From Parietaria judaica (taxonomy: Eukaryota; Streptophyta; Magnoliopsida; Rosales; Urticaceae), in assembly GCA_954871525.1 (NCBI GenBank), contig OX940866.1, positions 16,081,001 to 16,145,000 on the forward strand: a stretch of 64,000 nucleotides of DNA, read 5' to 3'. The notes under the pieces are model-generated. The model had not been told where the DNA came from. It worked only from the letters and a program-made list of their open reading frames with translations, and searched no databases. The translations under genes and the position numbers were made by a program. This document shows, one piece after another, positions 12,995 through 22,960 of the stretch (positions within the stretch are counted from its first letter, which is position 1; each line of letters opens with the position of its first letter).

Positions 12995-14545
12995 TTATTT
13001 TTCCGAAATCGGATTCAGCGATGCTTGTATTTCTTCTACCGTTCGTCCCTTAGTCTCTGGTACCAATTTCGCCACAAACACAACGGTCAATCCACATATG
13101 ATCGAAAATGTCAAAATGTCCCTGCAATGTCAGATCATATAAAATCCGACATGTCTCGACGGAACATTAATATCATTTCGGAGTCACGAAAAAAAAAAAA
13201 AACCAGATGAGCTAAAATTGGAGTGACCTCCTTCCACTTTGAAGAATCCTGCAAATGGTATCACCATCTTTAACTCTATGAGAATTTTTTAAAACAATCA
13301 AAGTAAGCAAAATGATATATATATATATATAAATATATATGTATAAATCATGACAAATGAGTAAATCAAATAAGAAGAGAAAGATGAGACCTGAAAGATG
13401 AACGACAATCCGACAAGAAAGCAGCCTAAATAAGTTCAGATTGAATGACCTGGCAGGCAGCAGGCAATAGTAGATTCCACTTTTTCGGCGATGGTCTGTC
13501 TTGGCGGCCGAAGACACCTGAAATAATTACCAAAAGAAGAGGTCTTCGTCCGGATTTATCCATCAAAACTACTCCTAAATTTGTCATCGGACCTGTCGAA
13601 GAGCAGTTCAAAGCTCGTTGTAAGTACAAAAAGACGGCGAAAAGTCAAAAGTCGAGACCCGAATCGGGAAAGAAAGTGATTATATTTGAAATAACATGTA
13701 CACAATCCATTGCTTTTGTCCCAACACTACCAGAAAAACCTGTGACAAACAAAATATTCTTTACAAAAACAAGTTTAAAGATATAAAAAAAAATTCTGAT
13801 GGGAGTGACACAAACCGGCAGAAATGAAAATAGCGCTGGCATAAAAGACGATTGCGTTGACTCATGCGAATTGCTGCAGAACCATCAAGCCAACTCCGAC
13901 CTAAGTTAACGAAATGTTAAGAATGTGAAACTATTTTTGGGTATTAATAGTTCAAGTGACGATTCTGACAATGAGTGAACGGGCGTATCTCCACTGGAAC
14001 AAGTCGAGAACGTTTGATTCAGAGAGCCGTCTGAGAGTTTCCGTATAATCCTATTTGAATTGTAGAACAATTAATATTAGAAGACGTTAATATGATATAG
14101 AAACAAGAGCAGATTAATGGCATTGAGTTCAAAGCTTACTCTGATTTCGGCTATTTCACGAGATATATTTACGCTCTGCCCTCTAAGACGCTGCAAAGCA
14201 GCTTTGCTCTCACTTTCACAGCCCATCTTAGCCTGCAAATACATGACAATGCTTCATAAAATGTCTTTTTTTTTTTTTACTAAATTCAGCACCAGAATGT
14301 GAATTGAGATACGACTGAGCAGCCATCTCGGTGACTCGGGAATGAAAAACAGACCAAGAAGCTATATTAAACACGGAATTGTTTATGAAAATAAGATAAA
14401 CAGAAACCAAATGTCAGTGTATCGGTACAACATGGCGATAGTGGAGAGACGCTGAAAACAGAAATTACCGAGAAGAGCCAGGGTTCGCCAATTTTCAAAA
14501 GCTCCGATGGGGTATGTCAAAGACACAGCCGCAACATACCCTCAG
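12995..14545 (-). pseudogene. ERD6-like sugar transporter pseudogene
   Basis: Minus-strand exon remnants occur in the order of an ERD6-like (MFS monosaccharide) transporter, a vacuolar sugar carrier family in plants. About 14540-14470 encodes TYPIGAFENWRTLALLG. 14236-14140 is a cytoplasmic-loop exon (ALQRLRGQSVNISREIAEIR). 14052-13975 reads DYTETLRRLSESNVLDLFQW. 13905-13815 gives VGVGLMVLQQFA, then a TGA, then VNAIVFYASAIF. About 13750-13700 gives GFSGSVGTKAM. About 13625-13525 carries LMDKSGRRPLLLV. The last exon, 13123-12995, holds the signature [20 protein letters not shown] and ends in TAA. The N-terminal part, the PESPRW segment and the exon with helices 8-10 are missing. The nonsense codon plus missing exons show it is dead. 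The upstream side is cut by the MULE at 14820. Confidence 0.75.
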
Positions 14546-14819
14546 TTGTTAAACTACATATTGTCACATGACATTTAAAATATGGTCTTCGGTATCGGTT
14601 TTCTAGTTATAATGACATAAGACCCGTTCTTTTTGGACCTAAAATTGAATTGCACCAAAGACTGTTTGAGACCGAAATTTCGTTCTAAATTCGGTTTTGG
14701 ACCCCTTGGAATGCATACAGAGATTATTTGGTTAAGTAACAGTTTCCACAATTTTTAGCGTGTAGCAAACTGTGTGCTACTTTTAGAAAGAATAAGGGAC
14801 ATTGTCGCTAAAAACTAAA

Positions 14820-16710
14820 GGGTAATTTATGGCAAAAGTGGCTAACTTGTGGCCATTTACACACTTATATAGCCAATGCGAAAAAACTGTGACAATAGTA
14901 GCAAATGTTCTTTAAGTGTACTCGAAAATTAAATTCATCCAATTAATTCTAACTCCATTAGTCAACTAATGATGTGGCATCATTGACCGCCACACGTATA
15001 ACTACGTGGCATGCCACGTCATTTAAGTATTATTTTTCTAAATTTTTATGTTTTGTGGGCCCGCTCTCTTTTCTCTCTTTCTCCCCCATATATCAAGTCA
15101 TCGATTCCTTCAAAAAAAAAAAATCATCGATCACTCCTTTCTCCCTCCCCTAAGCGGCCACGTGTCATGAAATCATTAACTGAAAATTTTAACGTTTAAA
15201 AAAGGATTGAACTCGTGACCTTACCAAACCATTATCTACGATAAACCACTGCACCAAGATCTACTTCATGTCACGAGTCATAAAAAGTAACAATTTAAAT
15301 ATAAACCATATACTTGGATGGTCGTGCACTCCTTCTCCTGGCCGAGCTTGGGGTGATTTTTTTTTGGGCCAGGCTCGTGCTAAATTTTTAAAGACGGGCC
15401 CAGATTAATTTTTATAGGCAAGCTCGGCTCGGGTTGATTTTTCCAGAACAGACTGAGTTTGACTTTTTGGGTAAGGTTGACTTATATAGGCTGAGTTCGG
15501 AATACTTTTTTTTAGACGGGCCCGGTTGACGTTTTAGATCGAGCTCGGGGTTGACTTTTCTGGATCGGGAATGGGTTTAGTTTTTTAGATTGAGCCTAGT
15601 TTGACTTTTTTTGCTACAATAAGATTCTTTACTTTTCCCATCCCTTGTTATTATTTAATTTTATTCCATTCAGTTATTTGTTTTAGATAAATTTTAATAA
15701 TGATTGTTTTAGATCAAAATAATCAACAGATTACAACAGTTTTAAATAACACAAAATTAAACAAAACAAAATAAAATTGCCTTATCAAATAAAGGTAAAC
15801 GTAAAACCGTTCGATTAAATAAACAAATAAATAAAATAATTTTTTTTACTAAATAAATTGTTTAAATAATAAAAAAAATCAAATCATTATAAAACTGATT
15901 GATCTAAGACAATCATTATCATAATTAATCTAAAATAAATAACGAAATTGAATAAAATTTAATAAAAACACGGGACGGGAAAAAGTAAGGAATTTTCATG
16001 TACCAAAAAAAATTGAACCGAGCCCGATTTAAAAATTCAACCCGGCCCCAACCTAAAAAAAAAAATCATTCCAAGCTTGGCCTATATAAGTCAGCCCGAC
16101 CCTAAAAATCAAACTAAGTCCGTTATAAAAATAGTCAACCCGAACTCAACCTAAAATAGTAAACCCAGGCCTGTCTAAATAAATTAACACGAGCCCGATC
16201 CAAAAAATTAATTCCCAGTTAGGCACGGAAAGTAACGCATGAGAATCTGAGGGAGGACTCTTATTAGTAAAATATGGTGTTATATTATAGATTGTTATTA
16301 TTTTTATCCGGGGCAAAAAATTGAGCTTGGTTTAGTGGTGTGGTGTGGTGTTGTTGATGCTTGGGCGTGGTCGTATGATCGATCCTTGCCAAAGAAATTT
16401 TTTTGCCTATTTAAAACGTGGAAGGAGTTGATGACGTGGCACAGTGGGAGAGAGAGAAAAAAGAGCGCCCCCCCAAAAAACTAAATATTTAAAAAATAAT
16501 ACCTAAAGTGACGTGGCAAGCCACGTAATTATACGTGTGGCGGTCAATGGTGCCACATAATCAGTTGACTAACGGAGTTAGAATTAATTGGGTGAATTTT
16601 ATTTTCGAGTACACTTAAGGAACATTAGCTACTATTGTCACAATTTTTTCGCATTGGCTATATAACTGTCTAAATGGCTATAAATTGGACACTTTTACCG
16701 CAAATAACCC
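14820..16710. mobile_element. Giant fold-back MULE, 1.9 kb
   Basis: The ends are GGGTAATTTATGGCAAAAG and the inverse of GGGTTATTTGCGGTAAAAG. A 9-bp AAAACTAAA target duplication lies at 14811-14819 and 16711-16719. Nearly the whole element is one imperfect palindrome with arms of roughly 900 bp. The outer arms match (GACCGCCACACGTATAA and its inverse), and so do inner arms built from repeated GGGCTCGGGTTGACTTTTT-like units. Each arm also holds a tRNA-like stretch. There is no transposase; it must move in trans. It separates the two ERD6-like remnants. Confidence 0.8.
15186..15262 (-). other. tRNA/SINE-like sequence inside the MULE arm
   Basis: On the minus strand an A-box-like TTGGTGCAGTGGTTT is followed by a B-box-like GGTCACGAGTTCAATCC and then a T-run, as in tRNA-derived SINEs or degraded tRNAs. 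A weaker inverse counterpart lies at about 16322-16400 in the other arm. No cloverleaf is credible. Confidence 0.35.
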
Positions 16711-16719
16711 AAAACTAAA

Positions 16720-17566
16720 ATTCAAAGGATACTTGAACCTATTTTTTTAATGAACAGAATTATTCTCAAGATTTGTAGAAGTTTTTATTAAAGGAGTGAT
16801 TTACATTCTTGGCCATGTGTATACAGTCTCTTTCTATCACTATTTAGATTTGAATAATTACTCTACTACTACTTCTAGAATTCAGTTTTTAATATATTTA
16901 ACCTCTAATCCGATATGTGTAAAAATAAAAATATTAGCTTAACCTTTATTTTTGTATGATTGGCAATCAAAATGAAAAACTATGCAAGTTGGAAAACAGA
17001 ACTTAGGCGCAATTCAACAAATTCAGGTGCATCTTTAAATTTTGGTCATACCTTGTTCCTCTTGTATAAGGCAACATTTTTATTCTTAAATATTTTAAAA
17101 TTAGGGTGTCCTCAATTTTGCACATTCGCACCCATTCTACTCGAATAATATTTAATTATTATTATTATAGGTTCTTAGCCATCTTAACTTTTGGAGTATA
17201 CCTCACCCTCAACTTTTTTATATTCGGTATTTGTTTTCCTTCTGTTTGTTTGTTGCACGCTATTCATTGCTGTTAAATATCATTAAAATTATACCTTTTA
17301 ACAATTTAAATTGAAAAGAAAAAAAAAAACCTTTATTGACAAAATGATATGAAATATTACGAAGTAAACGACATGAAATGTTAATAATCTGTGAGAAGAA
17401 CTAAATCCAGCTAACAGAAATAAACCAAACACCAGAGAATCACTACAATCTGCATAAACTCCATATGCACTTAAAACCTACAAAATCATACTAACAATCT
17501 ATCGCTGAGCTTTTTTTTTTTTTTTTTCTTCGGCAGAATCTCTTAGTAATTGTAGTATATTGTTTT
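16720..17566. other. Duplicated 3' flank of the second ERD6-like copy
   Basis: Non-coding. Blocks match 12380-12640 in the same order, so this is the downstream region of the second transporter copy. The ORF at 16960-17148 has no family match and is not supported. Confidence 0.5.
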
Positions 17567-17647
17567 CCGAAATCGGATTAAGCGATGCTTGTATTTCTTC
17601 TAGCGTCCGTCCCTTAGTCTCCGGTACCAATTTCGCCACGAACACAA
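17567..17647 (-). pseudogene. ERD6-like sugar transporter, last-exon fragment
   Basis: Second copy of the C-terminal exon: the minus strand reads [20 protein letters not shown] and then NPISE, nearly identical to 13080-12995. Homology stops abruptly upstream at about 17647, so only about 27 codons remain. Together with the shared flank it shows an old tandem duplication of the gene, both copies since decayed. Confidence 0.75.
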
Positions 17648-18191
17648 AAAATTAGCAGATTACCGCTACGCATGAAAAAAAAATTTAGCAGATTATCAAT
17701 ACGTATGAAAAATGCACAAAAAATGTTAATTAGTGTGGAATACTTGATTTATTCCACGGTATTTAATTCAATTTTTATCAAATAATACCAGATATTGTTC
17801 AGCTTCGAGTCCAAATATTCAAAAAGAATTATCAAAACTGAAATCTTACAAAGTTTTAACAAAAAATTGATGAAAGTACTCTCATGCAATTAATGTGTTA
17901 TGCATAAGTTAATATTTTCCTTATTTTTTCACACAAAGGAGAATGTACTGATTATTACTGAAAGTATGCGGGCGTTTTTGTTAAAATATAAAATCATGGC
18001 ACTAAGTGCACAAACTAACAGCTTTAGAGGGGCATTTGTGTAAAAAGTTTTGAAAAAGTTTATTGTTCACAAACTAACAGCTTACCGTGTCGACATAGTA
18101 AGAAAAGCTTAGTTACCGTGGATTTTTTTTTACCTAGATTGTAAATAAAGCAAGCGAAATTGCCAAATTGATCAAAATACTCTCTTATAAG
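17648..18191. other. AT-rich intergenic DNA
   Basis: No gene or repeat boundary recognised, apart from two imperfect copies of a TTAGCAGATTA block at about 17652-17700. Confidence 0.5.
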
Positions 18192-18532
18192 TAATCCCCA
18201 AAATGCCTTAACCGGGATTAACCGGGATTTTTTTTTTTTTAACCCGGACCTGGGTCCGGAAAAACCCGGATCCGGAAAAAACACGGATCCGGATTAGTCC
18301 GGATCCGGGATTTTTTAAAAAAAAAATCCCAACGGCTCTTTAATCTGAGCCGTTGGATCGTAGATCTAACAACTCATATTAAAAAGCCATTGGGTTTTTA
18401 AAGGCTCTGCGGCAAAAGTACCTGACACGTGTCATGATTTTATGACCATTGGGAAATTGCCTCGAAGTCCCCCAATGTTACCGTTGGGGCTATTATTACA
18501 CATTTTTACTCGAATTCCTACACATTTTTCCC

Positions 18533-18540
18533 TATAAATA
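18533..18540 (+). promoter_or_regulatory. TATA box of the hAT transposase gene
   Basis: TATAAATA about 310 bp upstream of the first ATG (18849). It is followed by a CT-rich leader, as in plant promoters. Confidence 0.55.
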
Positions 18541-18848
18541 CATCATTCCACCCCCAATTTCTTCACACATCTTCTTCTCTTCATCTCCAACTCTCTCAAA
18601 CTCTCTCAAGCTCTCAAAGTTCCGAATTTAAGCTATAGTTTAGCTACTTTATAATTATATAAATACTCTCAAATACTAGTTTAATATATAGTTTAGGTAT
18701 TTTAGTTGTTATTAGTTATAGTTTTTATTAGTTATTAGTTTAATTTAGTTTATATTTCCGTTATTATTAGTTTAATTTATCGTTATTTAGTTTAATTTAG
18801 TTTATATTTCCGTTGTTATTAGTTTAATTTATCGTTATTATTGTTAAT

Positions 18849-19253
18849 ATGTCGAGTGGCAACAACCGTTCTCGAGAACGTCCCGATGTCCGAGGAAAAG
18901 GACGGGCTACTATTCCGTCGCCGCGGTCGATTAATAGCGGGACGGCTTTTAGTCAACATAATTATAATGTCGGAGTTATGAATCAACATAATGTTCCCGG
19001 ATCTTCTAGCCTACCGTTACCGGCTCATCCTCAATATGGTGCCGGTGGCATCAGTATGAACCGACAATTATTATTTTCTCAAGGTCACGTCGGTGGTTTT
19101 ACGAACTTACTTAATTATCAAGGTACAAATATTCCGGATTGGCAAAACCTTAGCAACGAACAACAATACCAAGCACAACAAGTCCGCCATCACGAGCAAC
19201 AACACTAAGTCCAACAACATCGTCAACAACATTATGTTTCCCCCGACGTCGAG
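18849..19253 (+). pseudogene. hAT transposase, exon 1
   Basis: Starts ATGTCGAGTGGC and encodes a low-complexity, Ser/Asn/Gln/His-rich N-terminus of the kind that precedes BED domains in plant hAT transposases. A TAA at 19206-19208 sits inside a CAA/CAC-rich run and fits a C-to-T change of a Gln codon. The frame continues to a GAG|GTAAGT donor at 19253/19254. Confidence 0.6.
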
Positions 19254-20246
19254 GTAAGTCGAGTTTAATTTAAGTAGTTAATTAATTAAATTATTATTTT
19301 ATTATATTTGAAATTGTTAGATAATAAATTAAATATTAGTTTGTTAAAAATAGTTACTTACTTAATAATTTGTTGGTTAAAAAATAGTTACTTACTCTAC
19401 TTAATAAATAGTCATTAGTCATATAGATAATAAATTAATTAATAAGTTAAATAAAAAATTACTTAATAAAAAGTTAATTAATAATAATTAATAAAAAGTT
19501 AAATAAGTTAATAAATATTAAATATTAATTAATAACTAATAAGTTACTTAATATTTAATAAGTTAATTAATAACTAATAAGTTAATTGTTTAGGACGGAT
19601 TTGGTCAAATCCATCCTCAACACAACTCGTGTCGTTTTGTCCATAAACGACACAAGAAGAGAGCGAGGAAGTTCGTTGACCGATGGTCAACCAAGGAATA
19701 TCCTCGAGGAGGTTCAACCGCGATGAAGTCTAAGAGCAACCCTCGATGAAGTCTAAGAGCAAACCTCGATGAAGTCTAAAAGCAACCCTCGATGAAGTTT
19801 AAAGGCGTCATGATGAAGCGTGCAGGGCCGAATGACGGCTGACGAGACGTGCATTTAATGAAGCCCACCTACTCATTATGGCAGTCTGCTCGAAAATGAC
19901 GTAAAGCATGGGCTAACCACGCTTCCCTCAAAATCACTCTAGGAAACTAATGATTAAAAAGAGAAAAGGGAGGGAAAGATGCGAGAAGGCATAATTTAAG
20001 CTCTATAAAAGGCAAGTAAAGCCTCGTTTGTAAGGGTTCGGAAAAATAGGAGAAGAAACCAAGGCCGAAGAAATAGAGAAAGTTCTTGTTCTTGATCCTT
20101 CAACTGTCCAGCTATTCAACGAAAGGAAACCGAGCTCTTGTCGGAAATATAATAAAACAAAGATACTCATTGATCATTGTTGTTAACTTGTTCTTTGTGA
20201 TTATTTTTGTGACTGGAAGAGGGAGGTGAAAATCGCCCTCTACAGT

Positions 20247-20259
20247 TTGGCGCCCACCG
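20247..20259 (+). other. Primer-binding site, Gypsy type
   Basis: TTGGCGCCCACCG follows immediately after the LTR-like end ...CCCTCTACA. This is the usual PBS context of plant Ty3/Gypsy elements. Confidence 0.75.
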
Positions 20260-20817
20260 AGGGGCTTTATTTTCTTTCTATCTCACAGCCAGGAATTTAA
20301 AGGAGCGAGATGTCATCGCGTGACACCATCACCAGCAATGAGGCCCCAATCTCGAGGAGACCAGCGGTAGCTGCTCGAGGTAACAGTTGAACGCTCGAAA
20401 AAAATGAGGAGGGCTTAAGGAGCAACTCAAGAGGTAGAAGAGACGTAGGGAGGAAGGCGTACAGACTCCTTACATTTAAAAAAGGGGGGGGGGGGTAGAC
20501 GTATGGTCGGCTGGCCAAAGAAAGAAACGCACGCGCATTAATGAGTCGGAATGATTCCCGAGGCGTTGCGAAGTGACGGCAGTTTCAGGGAATACGAGGA
20601 GTTTACGCGTCGTGCGAAGTGACGGTTATAAATAAAAAGTTTGGAAAGACATGAATAACAAGTGGCGGGAGTGAAACAGAGGCAGTTAACTCTCAGAGAA
20701 ACCTTGATCACTCTACCCAGAAAATCCCGAATTCCTTTCTTATTTAAAAAAAAAAAAAACAAGTGTCTGTTAGTTCTTTGTTTCTTATCACCAGGGGCGA
20801 AAGCATACGGAGAGAAG

Positions 20818-21906
20818 ATGACGTTCAAAGAAGGAGTTACCGGCCGAGGCTCCACAGATGAGCCCAGGATGAGTACCGCGACAGAGGAGGAGACAAATGG
20901 GAGCATCATCGAAGGAAGTTGGGAATGGCCCAAGGGAGCCATGATGGAAGCGCGAGGGGGAGATGATCACGCGACGACGGATGGCTGGAGAAACATGGAG
21001 TGGCCGGGGAGCGATGAGCCGTGTCCAATGATGGAGGACGCCGCGGAGAATCAACAGGGCCAGGATCAGCAAAGGGTCTCAGGCGAACACTCCCGACACT
21101 TTTCCTCAATGAAAATTGGAAAAGCCGGGAAACCGCATCCCGCGATGGAGCTTGTCCTGCTGTACCTAAGCCTCGAGGAGCTCCTCACGGTGGGGATGGT
21201 GTGCACGTCGTTGCGCAATGAGGTTCGGGGAAACTGCCTTTTGTGGCGCAACCTCAATGTCGACGACCTGATGAGCGAGCGGATCGAAGACAAAAATCTT
21301 CTGAATCTGGCAATGAGGTCTCAAGGGAGAATGGAGACTCTGACGCTGAACAGATGCTTCAAGATCATGAACGCCGCTTAGAGGGTGGTTCTGCAGAATA
21401 ACCTGACGATCATAAAGTTATGCCTGCCGAACTGCCACCAAATCACCGTGGACGACGTGGTCAACAACTTGTCCACAATAAAGCACGGGATAAAGTTCCT
21501 AAGGGTCAACGGACTCAGTTTCAGTTACAAGGAGGGAGCCAAGGCCAGACTCGAAGACCTTCCCGCACTGCTCGCGGTAGGGAACCCGACCGGCGGTCTC
21601 GAGTAGCAAATGCCCGCACCATACGGCCGCCTGCTCGACCTGGAGTACTGCAGGAAATGTTGTAGAGAGGTCCTGGTCCATGAGAAGCCCACGAAGAGTG
21701 GAGAAAGGAACACCCTCCGCCCGCCGTGTGTTCGCCAACACCAAGAAGGACGTGCTTGTGGCTATTGCATGTCATGTATAAGCCTTGGTCTCACGTGGTA
21801 TACCTACGTCTGCATGGATTTCAACGATGGACGCCCCAGTAGAGATTCCTTGGAGAAGATCGTGTCTTCAGCCTGCTCGATCACCGACGAACAAGCTCCG
21901 GAATGA
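20818..21906 (+). pseudogene. Intronless F-box (SKIP14/28-like) pseudogene
   Basis: One frame of 363 codons, from ATG 20818 to TGA 21904-21906, broken only by two TAG codons (21379-21381, 21604-21606). Residues about 100-150 form an F-box (MELVLLYLSLEELLTVGMVC then TSLRNEVRGNCLLWRNL). It is followed by short leucine-rich segments (MRSQGRMETLTLNRCFKI) and a Cys-rich C-terminus. This order resembles SKIP14/SKIP28-type F-box proteins, which link targets to SCF ubiquitin ligases. The family name is from memory of the pattern. It lies inside LTR-element sequence and has no intron, so it looks like a retro-captured host gene. The GC-richer coding sequence contrasts with the AT-rich hAT intron around it. 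Confidence 0.6.
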
Positions 21907-22115
21907 ACCGCGGTCGCAGCACGACGCAAAGGAAGGCTCGAGGAGTTTTTATATTATTTTATCTTAAGGCTCTTAGCCATGTAGAATCTACCTACTCACT
22001 TTTACGAATTTGTAAACACAATCTCGTGATGGACTTTTGTTTTCCCCTTTTGCTTTAATGTTTCTATGTATGTTTGTTATTTCGTGTAACTTTGAGAAAC
22101 AAGCTGAATTCCAAA

Positions 22116-22121
<6 letters not shown>

Positions 22122-22159
<38 letters not shown>
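22122..22159. repeat. (TA)n microsatellite
   Basis: A TA tract directly upstream of the hairpin satellite. Confidence 0.9.
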
Positions 22160-22161
<2 letters not shown>

Positions 22162-22575
22162 TCTGCTCGGTGAGAGTGCCGAGCAGAAAGAAAAAACACG
22201 GCTAAGGGTGCCGAGCAAACCCATATAGGCGAGAGTGCCTAAGAAGACTGCTCGGTGAGAGTGCCGAGCAGGGAATAAAGAGGCGAGAGTGCCCACGGCG
22301 AGAGTGCCGAATAAAAAAATATAGGCGAGAGTGCCTAAGAAGACTGCTCGGCGAGAGTGCCGAGCAGAGAAAAATATAGGCGAGAGTGCCTAAGACGACT
22401 GCTCGGTGAGAGTGCCGAGCAGAAAATAAAGAGGCGAGAGTGCCCACGGCGAGAGTGCCGAATAAAAAAATATAGGCGAGAGTGCGTAAGAAGACTGCTC
22501 GGCGAGAGTGCCGAGCAGAGAAAAATATAGGCGAGAGTGAAGACTGCTCCGTGAGAGTGCCGAGCAGAAAATAAA
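22160..22575 (+). repeat. Hairpin-forming tandem satellite, 151-bp higher-order unit
   Basis: Repeats of GGCGAGAGTGCC, itself an inverted GGC...GCC, arranged in a higher-order unit of 151 bp (for example 22248 to 22399, and 22344 to 22495). Six places carry a longer palindrome, CTGCTCGG, 8 bases, CCGAGCAG (the last with one mismatch). In RNA every unit would fold into a stem-loop. Tandem arrays of this kind occur in the 3' parts of some plant Gypsy (Tat/Ogre) elements. Confidence 0.8.
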
Positions 22576-22960
22576 GAGGTTTGGTGATAATTATAAAGTT
22601 CTTAAGGATTATGGTGTCTTAGAAAGATTGGTTTTTAAATAAGGTTTGCTTTGCAATCTCCTCCAAGCTAGCCTGGGAACCTCGGGGAGTTCTGTCTAGA
22701 AAAGCTTGGGCTTAAAGTGAGATCATAGCATCCTTTCCAGTCGATCTGGCCGTGGAACCTCAGGGAGTTCCGTCTAAAAGAGCTTGATAATTATTTCCAC
22801 ACATAGAAAATACCATTTTTAATTTTGTTAACTTTTTTATTTAACTATATGAAATTTAATTAAATTAATATGGTTGATATTAAAATTTAATAATTGTAAT
22901 ATTCCTTGTAATATTTAAATTAATATTAAAATCTCACCCTTGTAATATTCTTTTTTTTAG

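Larger units (their letters stand above)
19587..22800 (+). mobile_element. Gypsy-type LTR element fragment carrying an F-box gene
   Basis: Sequence foreign to the hAT intron. It has an LTR-like segment from about 19587 to 20244 with a TATA box (TATAAAA, 20004-20010), ending TACA. Directly after is the plant Gypsy primer-binding motif TTGGCGCCCACCG (20247-20259). A 23-27 bp tandem repeat (CCTCGATGAAGTCTAAGAGC, about four units) lies at 19709-19803. Downstream are an F-box pseudogene, a hairpin-rich satellite and two 'GGGAGTTC(T/C)GTCTA' direct repeats (about 22689 and 22760). No gag-pol and no matching 3' LTR are visible, so it is truncated or non-autonomous. Both outer limits are approximate. 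Confidence 0.6.

Noticed and set aside
20460..20500. G-run after AAAAAA near 20484
   Set aside because: A 12-13 base G homopolymer in retroelement sequence; no structure or function can be supported beyond a possible sequencing artefact.
22160..22575. Regular short repeats resembling a CRISPR array
   Set aside because: Plant nuclear context, spacers that are themselves repeats, nested 151-bp period and no cas genes: it is a satellite.
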